Shown one piece after another: positions 23,090 through 34,060 of a stretch of DNA of 64,000 nucleotides (its first letter is position 1; each line of letters begins with the position of its first letter). The stretch is from Phorcus lineatus. Its lineage: Eukaryota > Mollusca > Gastropoda > Trochida > Trochidae. The stretch lies in assembly GCA_921293015.1 (NCBI GenBank), contig OV121091.1, positions 31,108,839 through 31,172,838 of the forward strand, given 5' to 3'. The position numbers were made by a program, and so were the translations under genes. Below the pieces are notes generated by a model, which was not told the origin of the DNA, searched no databases, and worked only from the letters and a program-made list of their open reading frames with translations.

Positions 23090-23450
23090 ACCTTGCGCCC
23101 GAAAAAGTTTAATTGTGTACATCCACGCCCTAGAAATTTGACAGTTTACAAAAATATTTTCAAAATTGTTAATCATGACACATGTAATTATGCATGTTCA
23201 TTCCAAATTTGATCAAAAGTTAGATGATTAGTTTAGAAGTTATGATCCGGACAGGACCTGTTAACAGTTTTCTTTTTAATTCACTACCTTTCCCCAAAAT
23301 ACGAAAATACTTTGACGATATTTTCAAAATAGTTTATAATGACACATCATTGCATATTTCTGAATTGCCATGAGAAATTAGAATTGAAATGGTTGATTAG
23401 TTACAAAGTTATTAGCCAGACACAATGTGTGACGGACGGATGAACGGACT
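23090..23450 (+). repeat. Diverged ~164-bp tandem repeat with GACGGACGGA end
   Basis: Two units share TTTTCAAAAT.GTT.AT.ATGACACAT (23155 and 23319) and a TAGTTA.AAAGTTAT..(TC)CAGACA-like end. The block finishes with GACGGACGGATGAACGGAC at about 23431-23449. Similar blocks lie at 52800, 58480 and 60196. Confidence 0.6.
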
Positions 23451-23779
23451 TCGTTGTTGGTGATAAACATAGGTTTAGAAAGCTTAAAGATGTGAACTCC
23501 TAACCATATTTGTAGATATGGTGACTCTTCAGTAGCTATACATGCATGTGTTATGTCTCTCATACTTGTCATATGCTTAGCTTGCCATCACAATTGTCAG
23601 ATTCGTCAATTTTGTTAAGTTGACAATTCTATAAAGCTGAAAGGGGCATTTATGCTTTATATATCAAATGAGGTTGCTTATAGTTTAACTTTGACAAAAT
23701 ATCATGGAGACAAAATGATCACAATGAGTCTGAAACACAGTATCAACTGTTTCAAAGCTTCTTATTTCTTCAAATATTG

Positions 23780-23885
23780 TCATCCAAAAGAGAGTGGACA
23801 GATCAGGGAGAAAAGGGATCGAAGGATGAGGGAACAGACGGAAAGAATGTATAAAGAGAGATAGAGAGAGCAGATTTAAGTACGA
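23780..23885 (+). repeat. Dispersed repeat R3, partial copy
   Basis: AGAGTGGACAGATCAGGGAG, AAAAGGGATCGAAGGATGAG and ACGGAAAGAATG..AGAGAGA match the second half of the copies at 9318 and 33894. Confidence 0.6.
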
Positions 23886-23889
23886 CTCA

Positions 23890-26800
23890 AATTTGGTCTG
23901 GCTTCCAACCGTCGACATATCCATCTTGGGGGCCCAACTCTGGAGCGTGTAAGCTCCGTGTGGCATAGCTCTCAGGGTGACTGAAGCACTCAAATCATCA
24001 CACCTCTATAAGGTATTAAGTGAGTAAAGTGATGGCAGGCTGTTCCAAGCTTGAAAATTATTTTCACATTACAATACGTTTGGTCAACATAACGTTTTAA
24101 ATTTTCCAAAGATTCCTTCCAACTTTTGCAGAATGGATTGAAAATTACTAACAATCATTTCCCGGAATTGCACAATATACAAACTCTTTTGTAAACAGGC
24201 CTCATTTTCACAGGGGTTTCAATTGATGCAGAACAATAGCTTTGATAAAAGGGCTATTAAGCTGCAAGCAAATGGTAAATGTCTAGGTTGTAAAAGCAAA
24301 CGGGGTTTCCTTTTCAATCACATTGATCCCATTGATCAACTGCTGATTTTGTCGATTAAGGAAATGAATGTATGGACATGATAATACTTCTTTATGATGT
24401 TTTATTCGAATAGTAATATTAATCGAAAGAAATCAGAATTAAAATCTAAAGTACGGTTTCTCTTGTTTTGTACATAATACCATAATCTTAAGTTGTTGAT
24501 AACCTTTAAAGGTATTAGTTTAAACAGTAAATTGATTTGATGGAAACGAGCTATGGTGATACACGTATGACTGGTTAAAATGATACTTTTTCCTGTAACT
24601 TGTGTATTACAGTTTGCATTACTCAGTGTGGCGTGCAAGCAAACGATTGAAAGAAATATTAGATCTTCTGTTGACTGCCGAAGGATCTTAACATGTTTTC
24701 AGATAAATCTTACATGTTGAAGATTTTGTAATAAAGCTTTTAGAGTGCTAAACTTTTCTAAACTGCTATTGCCCAATATAAAGTTACCGAATGGCAAGCC
24801 TTGAGTGAAATAAAATTGTAATTGCAAGAAAACGAGACAAGTTAGAATAAATTTGATCCTCTTTTCTAACAGATATATGTCCTAAATGGAAAGGTAAGAA
24901 AAACTCAAGTGAAAATGTGACTTTTATCCAATAAATGTCGCAATATTTATTTTTTGTGTCCTTTAAATGTGCTCTTTATACTTCCAAAAAGTTTCGAACA
25001 TTCAAAATGATCTAAAACGAATATCTTATGCATACAACAATCCAAAGTTACATGTATGTTTAGTGTGAAATTTGTTGGTACTCGCCAAAGTCTAACAATA
25101 AGCCACTTTGTTGTCCATTGTTTTAAGAGAGAGGTCGCCAATGAGCTGTATGACCTTGAAGTTCTTTTCAAGGTTAAAACGAGAATTTAAAGTTGTCAAC
25201 GTGATATCTCATGAACCATTTTCTATATTCTCTCCATACACCATTACCATGACAACATTTTTAAAGAAAGCGGCGAATTTTATTTTGAATTTTACCAGAA
25301 ATAACCAATTTAACAATATTAATTGGTACTAATAGAGCGCTTTATTCATATCTAAAGAACCGTTTTCTGGATACAACGTCATAAAAAATATTTAAAAACA
25401 AGTTCAGATTTGAATAAAACTTTTTCACCCGCATTATGATTTTGGAATAGACACATATTGAGTTCTATCCGTTAATTAAAATATTCTTCTCGGTTGATAG
25501 TTCATTAATCCTTATGATAACCTGATATTCACCAGGCAACTTTTATCAAATTTTATACTCCTTAATGTTTGAATGTGTAATTGAAGTTCAATACTGTTAA
25601 CACTACTGCAGTGATTTGTGATGGGAAAGAATATTGAGCCATTTATTTACGGTGTTTTATATCATGTGTCATACTACGAAATGTTGTAAATTCTCTGCAA
25701 AAAATATTGAAAATCATACTTCTTTATAAAAAAAAAATTGCACAGTATTTGCTTCAACTTTTGTTATAAATGACTTGGATATGTCATAAGGTCATTACTC
25801 TATAGCGACGAAAGTTGATAAGATAAGTTACATCGTTTTGCGTTATGGTATGATTAATAGGATTATACTCACTTTTGATACATTTAATGCTTGATTGGTC
25901 TTTTCCCTTATTCATCATACTTTGGTCAATGCAATTAATAAAATATATTAAAGGGTTATCCTAATGGTCAAAGAACTCAAAAGGTATTGTTAAATTTTGT
26001 GAATAAGCCTCTCTTGATATTGTATTCTGTTGGTGAGAATATATAATGGTTATTTGTTTTTTCGAACAAGGGTTTTACTCTAAAAGTAACAATCTATTTG
26101 TATGGATATGTCCTACTCTTTCATCTTGTAAATTGAGTCGGCCCTTGTCAGTATCAGTAGTGTATCAGTGTTGGTTTTAAATTGCTTCGGTTTTAATGTA
26201 ATTTTTCAAGAATGTGACCCTTTATGATCGTACTTGGTAACCAAATGAAATCAACTTCAATGATGGTATATTAAGTACAGAAAAGGTATTATTTATTTAA
26301 GAAAACGGAAAAAGATATTAATAAAATACTTAAACTTTTAAATCACAATAACAAAACACAAACCTTAATTTTTGTGCAGAACAATAAAATGCTATGCTCT
26401 TCACAAGTTTATTGGCACCCCATGAAGTAATAATGCTTGGAAAATGGCTGTCATATAATCGACAACACTTCATTTGTTTGCTGTTCTAATCAACGAAGCA
26501 ATGACCTGTTCTGTATTCCCATCAAATCAACCCACTACTCTATTTCATGGTTAGCATCACAGCGATTGGTTATTGAAAATAAATGTCTTTAGACGTAAAA
26601 TTTGTTTGATATATGCTCATTTAATGCAGTATGGAAACACCTGGGTTTTTTATATTGTTCACTTTGTGATGAGTTTTGACGAACGATATAGCTGTTATAC
26701 TAAACCAAATTTTAAAACGAAGTTGTGGGCATTACAAAACTCTTTGTCAAGGTCGATAGCTGCCATATTGGTTTCGTTTAGCAGAATAACAGGAGACCCA

Positions 26801-27020
26801 AAATTTGATTCAAATTCTCTTTGCTGTGCGTGTAAACTTGAATCTGGGCGGGAACGGAGATCACAAACGCAACAACGAACATCTAAACCTGTTCCTTAAG
26901 AATCATTTTATCCAAGCAGAATGCGACAACCCCTTAACGTTTACGACCGAACATGAACGCTTGCTTTGATACTAAGGGTTAAACTATAACTAAGGTTGCT
27001 TAACGTTTTCAGTAATCTCC
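23890..27020. other. Gene-poor stretch
   Basis: No recognised exon. The 108-codon plus-strand frame at 26573-26899 has no family resemblance. The sequence is plain AT-rich DNA. Confidence 0.4.
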
Positions 27021-27029
27021 ATCTCTGAT

Positions 27030-27690
27030 CAACAGACTTTTGGAAAGGTTCCAGACAATGTAGAGGGTGCAAAACCAGGAACGGCCAGAAAGGCCGGTTC
27101 GACGTTACATGCTGATGACCGTTATATCATTACGCAAGCCTTGAGGTAGAGATTAGTCACAACAAATGCTCTAGGACTGTAGTTCAGGAATGCCACGACT
27201 GTCAAAGATAGCGCCAAAACATTTCAAAACCGTTAACGTGACGCTTGCATCCAAAATCAAAAACCCGCTGTCAAACGACTTTTACTTTGTCGCAAAAACA
27301 AAAGCTGGAGCATCGTGTCGCAATCATTTGCGATGGATCCGTCAACAATTAGACAGACAACAACAGAGTATTGTTTTCCGATGAGTTTCGATACACTTTA
27401 CTGTTTCTTGATAGTCGTGGTTAAGTTTTCAGGAAGCGAGGGGATCTGTCTTGTTCTTGGATGCCTTCAGTCTTCACTCCTCTCTACCATATTCAAAGCA
27501 ACCTGACTGGTTTGCTGTATAGTGATGAGATTGTTGGACCACTTGCAATTCCATCTTTAAACGCCTTTGGATCGACAACGTCAGAACACGTCGGGATCGA
27601 GTCTGTAACCAAAGTCATTCTCAATCAAAGATGTTTTCGGGATATTCACCAAATGTTGCTACCATATCTTCCCTCTTAGGCATATCCGTG
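27030..27690 (+). pseudogene. Degraded Tc1-type transposase
   Basis: Scattered over three frames are pieces of a Tc1-family DDE transposase in the right order. A helix-turn-helix-like segment is near 27060-27180. CRNHLRWIRQQLDRQQQ (27320-27370) corresponds to the RRxHLxFARxHLxW block. FSDEFRYTL (27375-27405, another frame) corresponds to the catalytic FSDESRFxL motif with its first Asp. SNLTGLLYSDEIVGPLAIPS (about 27490-27550) corresponds to the GxLTGxxYxDEILxPxVxPF block. The final aspartate/glutamate region is not recognisable. At least two frameshifts separate the blocks, so it is inactive. Terminal inverted repeats were not found by eye. Confidence 0.65.
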
Positions 27691-27699
27691 AGAACCACT

Positions 27700-29750
27700 C
27701 AACTGTGTGCAAAAAATGGCAAGCTACCCCAATGAGTCAGTTAAATGAGGGCTAAATGTGCAGATAGTATCAGAAAAGAGGGTAATACTCACCCTACTGA
27801 TTTGCAATTGCCTGTGAGACATAGAAAAATAAAACACTTCGTCATTCAAACGAATTTATTGTGCTTTGAATCTCATGGTTTGTACAAAAACCCAGTCTTA
27901 TTCATGAAATAAAAGCCGAACTATCATACTATATTCGTTGGTTTTCGATTGCTTTTTGCGTAAGCAAAATTTGAGTGTTCCAATACTTCTTTGGGTATAA
28001 TTAACGGCTAAGACTAAGTAAGCTATATGTATTATACTCAAACATGCACATTTGTGTATCCTGTTATTTACGATTTCAAGTTCGATCGGGTTCCTTCTGT
28101 TTTCAATTTTTAGATATTGAAATGGTTAGTTTAAATGAAAGGAATTGAAATGATAATATTCTTCAGAATGATATTCCAAGTATCAAGTATGAGATTGTCC
28201 CATTGCTTTAGGTGCTGTAACAAACCAAATCAAACCTTTTTTAAATATATGTGACAGATTGTTAATTATCCAATGTTCAACTTCATACAAGAATGTTCAT
28301 AGCGAAAAGTACCAAGAACATTTTCAACATTTTTCATGATTAATAATTCCTTTTTGTATAAAAAACTATTTGCAAAAATCTTTATTAAAGTTACACAAAC
28401 TCTATTAGACTTAAAAATGTTGTGCTAGTTAAATTCGAAATTATCAAATATCATTTCACATTTATTACAAATATTAAGCTTTTCATTAATGAAAATTAGT
28501 TTATCATAAAATAATATTGTACCTTTTGCATACTTCATTATATTTGGCAAACCATATTGTGCAAATTATATGAAGCAATTATTTTTGCTTCTAGATACAT
28601 TTGTCATTTAATTTTGATATCATTCGCTTCAGTTCTATACTTCTGGAACATGATGTTATGAAAAGGATTGATGACTGAGATACATCTACAAATCAATTTT
28701 TCATTTGGCCAAGCTCATCAATATAAATTGGAACATAAAGATAGCAATCTCTTGCTGCCAAATTATGCCTAGAGTAAATGACATTCTATTCACTTGTTCT
28801 AATTTATATAGAGGATGAAGGAAGGTGATATCATTTTTTTAAATCTATATTGAGCAAGTTACAACAGCATTTAGAATGTACATCAAGAATATACATCTTG
28901 ACAGTTTGTATAACGAGCATGTTATATTTTCAATAAAATATTGATATTGTAACAGATTTGCAGCAGAGTTTGCTTTAGCTCGTGCATATAACTTTATCAT
29001 ACTTTAAACGGACCAATCATTTATATCTCTTATAACTCGTGGAAAAATCGGAATTATACTCCATAATGGCTTTCGACTCTCCGCAACATGAGTAAAAGAA
29101 AGAAAATTCGATTACAAAGATTTATAACGTCGAGTTACAAATAGGTTCACATGTAATTTTCACGAAAAAGTTCTTTTGTCATGTGTTCTTGATTCTTGGT
29201 ACATTATAGAATATCATTACGGTTTTTTAGATCTGTACTTGCCACATGTTTAGAAAGGAAGATTCATTGAATCGTTGTTAAGAATGAAATCTTAGTTATA
29301 TCTAAATGTCTACACATTTTGACCCCGAAACTTTGGTCTCAAAACTATAAACTGTTGCATTTGTGGTACATAGGGATCAATGACCGGAACAGACTTCACG
29401 ACATAGCAAGGCAGAGAGCATTATTTGCCTTTAGCTCCTTTCAATTAGATATTTTATGTACCATTCTGAACCCAACCTTCTCCCTGGATCGTTCATCTTT
29501 CCCATATGGCTTGAAATTGCAACAGTCTCTACCGCTAGCTAATTCAAACCTTACTGCCAACCAGTCAAAATTCGTCTTTCGAGTGCAACGCCCTCTTCGG
29601 CTAAACGTTGCAATTCTCATATGATTTCTCATTGGACTATCGCGATCCGTCGCAGGCGCCTGGATGACAAGCATAAAAAAGTTGGGGAAATGCCTTTCTT
29701 ACCAAGTCATTGGGGTTTGCGTAAGAATAGACCATGTGCGTGAAGATGGG
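27700..29750. other. Gene-poor stretch
   Basis: AT-rich. Overlapping frames at 29319-29624 (plus) and 29441-29674 (minus) lie in a slightly GC-richer patch but match nothing known. Confidence 0.4.
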
Positions 29751-29758
29751 GACCGTTC

Positions 29759-29761
<3 letters not shown>

Positions 29762-29799
<38 letters not shown>
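29762..29799. repeat. (AT)n microsatellite
   Basis: A pure dinucleotide run. Confidence 0.95.
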
Positions 29800-29801
<2 letters not shown>

Positions 29802-29913
29802 ATATTGTAGCAGAGCAGGAAACTGCTTGGTTTAGAAAAGAATTCCGCTTAATTCAATTGTTTATCAAGAGAGGAAACTGATTTCAGTGAAAGGAATATA
29901 TTAATCTATTATC

Positions 29914-30248
29914 AAATAATAATAATAATAGCATTCTTATACCGCGCATATATCCATGACAAAGCATGCTCAAAGCGCCATGAGTATTATTACCCTGGAG
30001 GGATAGTACTTTCGGTGCTGCCGATTAACAAGCGCTCCGCGCGACCGTATAGGTCCGTACTTCCCCCTTGTTCAGGTACCCATTTGTACAGCTGGGTGAA
30101 CTGAGTGCAAAGTGGATGAAGTGTCTTGCCCAGGGACACAACACAGGATGAGACCCAAGTCACAAATTTTTGGTGTCTCCACCGGGATTCGAACCCGGGT
30201 CTCTGGCGTGAGAGGCAAGCAAGCTTACCACTACACCACTGTGCTCCA
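29914..30248 (-). mobile_element. SINE family 2 with tRNA-Glu-like head and L2-type tail
   Basis: On the minus strand the head (30248-30173) reads GGAGCACAGTGGTGTAGTGG, then a GCCTCTCACGC arm and ACCCGGGTTCGAATCCCGGT, so boxes A and B are intact. The body has the block GTCCCTGGGCAAGACACTTC followed by CACCCAGCTGTACAAATGGG, known from widespread conserved-domain SINEs in invertebrates. The tail is GGCGCTTTGAGCATG, then a GCGCGGTATAAGAATG segment and (ATT)n. The tail motif matches the LINE fragment at 5040. Family naming is from memory of the motif and unverified. Confidence 0.85.
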
Positions 30249-30254
30249 CTATAT

Positions 30255-32300
30255 AATTCATATATTATATACATATAATAATATTAATAAATACAATATG
30301 TCTGTTTTCAGTCCCTTTGTGTAATACATCATTTTATTTGGTGTGTTCTTGTGGGAATATCTGTGCACAGGTTAATTAAACAAAAGTGAGCATGGCTCAT
30401 ATACCCCCCACCATTCACCATCAGTAATCGACATTCCGTCTACATCAAAACCTATCCCAGCCGACTTGAAACTAAAAGCTTTGTGTACCCCTTACTCTTA
30501 ATGATATATGGCGCGATTAAGTTCGCAACAACTTTTCCTTATATATAGCAACGGGTCCACTTGCTATTCCTACAATGTATATAACGTCATCCCACTAGTA
30601 GTCTTACGTTTTAGTTATTACTAATGGCCAGATGAATGAATGAATGAATGTTGACTTTCGAACTTTTTCAAACATCAGTTATTTCAACTCAAATGTTAAA
30701 TTGTCAGATTTCATCCATCTACACAGAGTTTTAAAGAGTTTCAAAGAGTAATTTGTGAAAATTATGAATAAGCGGTTCTACAAGGAGGCAGGAACACCGT
30801 TATAATTTTCAGAAAAAATGTTTTATCACTGATATATTCAATCACATTGCAGTATTTCTTTATGCCATTTTTTTATGTCCAACATTATCTCTAATTTTTC
30901 AGATATTCGAATGCTCGATCGAAGCCACATTGACTTTCTCGGCACACCATTGTTTAATTCATTTTTATTCATTATGGGTGGGCGAGAATCTTGGTAGAAC
31001 TTTAAATCAGTTATTGATTGCAAAATATAATATTCATACAAATTCTTTTTTTGAAACTGCTTAAGGTTGTTATCCAAATTGCGTATGACAACTTTATCTA
31101 ATTGGTTAAAATAAAATGTCATAAGTAGGGTTATTATTTGAAAACTGGATTTCATTAGAGCACTCAAGTGCTCGTGGTGTCAGAATACGATAATATCATA
31201 ACAATTTATGGCGCAATGTTATTACGTTTAAACAGAACTTCAGACTATTTGGGGTCTTTGAATCACAGATACATCGCGGTTTTCTATCTAACTGCTACGT
31301 ATTTACATCGAAAGATATTAGAATTTGTCTGTAAACAATTGAAATCGACAGAGTAACTATTTCTCAAAGTTTAAAGAAGTTAATTATTTGGATTGAAAAT
31401 AGAAAGACTCACCAGCATGTCTTCTGTTATGAACTATATCAATAAGAAAAAAATACAGAAATCTGAGGCTCACCGTTTAAATCAATAAGTTCTTACATTA
31501 ATGATATCAGATGACAGGAAGGAGATATTTTATTTCTCATCTAAAATCTCTCATCTTTCTTTTTACAGGAAACAACATTGCCATTTGATTTACACTACAT
31601 TTCAGTGACATCATGCAACTGTGATATCATTACTTGATGATTGAAAGGCGTTGTGATGTCATGTTGTCACAACAGAAAACATTCATTTGGACATATTCCG
31701 TTATCTAACACAAGCGATATCTCACGTTTTGAATGTTTCGGCCAGATTTCAAATTCGAATTATATAGCATTAAAACAAGAGGAAATAGTTTTTTTCATGA
31801 AAAAGCATGCGTAAGATTTAACAAAACATTGCTGTCACATTAACTTTGATAAAGATACCCTTATTGCTTTCATGCAATACATTATTAAAGAGAACCTCGT
31901 GGTTTTTTACACAAAACCATTTCATATAATGCTACGAATCAACAGCTGCAACCATTACGGCGCCATTTTAATGTCTATTGATAATTTTTTTCTACTCCCT
32001 GACAGCAGAGCTTAACCATCACACAATCTTCAGCACTAGGAAATCCATTTATAATGGGCATCTAATACTTTAACAATCCGAAAACACCTGATCATGAAAA
32101 GGAATTATTTGATTTTGCAAACCGAAGTCTGTGTAATTCTTCCATAAAAAGAATGTAAATTGAAAAGTCATGAAATGATCAACACTTGGCATATAATTTA
32201 TGTCCGCGTTATCTCTGTTTTCTACATAATCGCTTCAGAAATGACTTGGTTTCCGAGGTACGGAAACTAGCAAGATACGACTTGGAAACCAATATTTCCA
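30255..32300. other. Gene-poor stretch
   Basis: No exon recognised; a short (GAAT)n run lies at about 30632-30650. The 109-codon minus frame at 30838-31167 has no family match. Confidence 0.4.
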
Positions 32301-32445
32301 CTTGGTTTACAGACTCGTTTTCAAAGTTTCAATCTGGTTTCCGTGAAACATGAAACTACCTGAATTTGCCCAGATCCGTCTGGTTTCCATCACGGAAGAA
32401 CACTCTATCCAAGCGGATTCCAGTTGGATTGGATTTAAGTTTACT

Positions 32446-32605
32446 GTTGGTTTCAACTTGGTTTCCATAGTTAGGTTTAATGTAGGTTTCAACTTGGTTT
32501 CCATATGCACTTAGTTTATTGTAAGTTTTAACTTGGTTTCCGTGTTTTAGTTTATTGTAGGGTTCAACTTGGTTTCCGTGCTTAAGTTTAGTGCAGGTTT
32601 CAACT
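32446..32605 (+). repeat. Minisatellite, ~37-40-bp unit, about 4 copies
   Basis: The unit contains GGTTTCAACTTGGTTTCC followed by a TTTAGTTTATTGTA-like spacer. GGTTTCC motifs also scatter through 32240-32440, so the array probably once reached further left. Confidence 0.8.
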
Positions 32606-33383
32606 AACTAATTAACTAAAGGATAAAGCCTCCTATCGGACTCTATATATATTTCAATTGGCAGATCAGAAGTAACGTCTAGAATGAAGTTCGTATAGTT
32701 TATATTTAGTTTATGATTTAAATATTAAAATATGTTGCCTTCTTGATAAAGACATAAAACATAAGCAATTGTGATGGATGTATTGAAAAATATAGGTTTA
32801 TGATGGTCACGAGAAGTCAGGTCTTTTTAATCTAACTATAAGAAGTTTGTTTAATTAATTTGTTTAATGTCATGGACATGTAGGACCGATTACATATATA
32901 AGAAAATATGTGTGTGATTGAATTTATAAAAGAGTTGGGATCAAAAACCGAGATATTCGCAATGGTCAGGTTCTATATTCTTATTTTTTCTCAAAGATAA
33001 TTTTTCATCAGGAAATCAACAACCATGTCCATAACTTTCGTTTATTCAAATGTCTCGCAACGCCAATCAAATTTCCCAATAGCACATTTAAAATTTTGTT
33101 GTAATTACTTAATTAACACATTTGCATTTTGACCCACTACATCAGTAACTACATGTGATAAAAAAGGATTTCCCTTTCATAACTGTCACAGGACTAACGA
33201 CGTACTGCTCGAAAACAAGGATCAAGGGTACGTGAATGACCAGCTTAAAAAATAATCGTCAGAAGATTGTGTGCCATTCACATTGAAAAGAAGTCATTGG
33301 TGAAAAAAACAGGCTTTGAAAACAAAATCGAAATTCCTCGCTATGATTTTATCTGTCAGATCAGATCAGATCCGAGAATACGC
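32606..33383. other. Non-coding stretch
   Basis: Nothing recognised. Confidence 0.5.
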
Positions 33384-33815
33384 CATTCGCTCCCAACAGA
33401 GGTAGCTCCGTCATAACTTCCTATTCAACCTCTGTCTTAATAAAAAGGTTTCTCGGGCTTCCATCAGTTTCCCCCAACGGCACAATATTGCAACTTAAAC
33501 TACCGGGCAAAATTTTAGCCAATGAAAATAACGAATGCATTAATTACATATTTGTTGCCACACAGGCCTGTGCAATGATACAGTCGCAAAATGAGTCGTT
33601 TGTGTTCTGTAAAGACGGTGCAAGGTGCATATTCGAATAAAGTTTTGCTTTAGAAAAGCTTACGGGCATAACTTAGGCGATTTGAATGATAAGTTTTGAT
33701 ACGGCATCGCTGATTGCATCCAAACACCGTTCTACATTTCTAGACCAAGAAACCTTCGTATTAAGACAGAGGTTGTATAGGAATTTTAACCGAGCTCCCT
33801 CTGTTGGAGAGAATG
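33384..33815 (+). mobile_element. 430-bp TIR element family, full-length copy
   Basis: The ends are inverted repeats of about 70 bp. The left starts CATTCGCTCCCAACAGAGG and contains GCTCCGTCATAA, CAACCTCTGTCTTAATA and AAGGTTTCTC; the right is its reverse complement, ending GGAGAGAATG. The interior shares GGCACAATATTGCAACTTAA, GCCAATGAAAATAACGAATG and CTTAGGCGATTTGAATG with the other copies. There is no coding capacity, so it is MITE-like. No clear target duplication for this copy. Confidence 0.9.
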
Positions 33816-33893
33816 AGACACCGTCTGTTGAAATTAGCCTTTGACATTGCAACATTCGTTTAGAATTCATACAATAATTGCACGGTCGAGAAG

Positions 33894-34060
33894 GTTGACT
33901 GAGTCGGGATTAACGGGTTTTCAACAATAATTCAGTCACTAAACACGTGGATGATAATAATCCACAACAAGGTGGGCGGATCAGGGAAAGAAAGGATCGA
34001 AAGGGTGAGGGTACAGAAGGGAAGGAAGGCATAGTGAGAGAAAAATTGCAGCTTTCAGAA
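33894..34060 (+). repeat. Dispersed repeat R3, copy 3
   Basis: Matches 9318-9478 through GAGTCGGGATTAACGGGTTT, TAAACACGTGGATGATAAT, GGATCAGGGAAAGAAAGGAT and GTGAGAGA. It is the most complete left half of the three copies. Confidence 0.65.

Noticed and set aside
26573-26899. 108-codon plus-strand frame upstream of the Tc1 relic
   Set aside because: It does not match transposase motifs and has no other support.
29319-29674. Overlapping plus and minus frames in a GC-richer patch
   Set aside because: No domain and no splice context; mirror frames of one another.
30173-30248. tRNA-Glu-like gene on the minus strand
   Set aside because: Boxes A and B are good, but the acceptor ends do not pair and a SINE body and tail follow directly.
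33673-33870. 65-codon minus-strand frame
   Set aside because: It runs through the terminal repeat of the TIR element at 33384.
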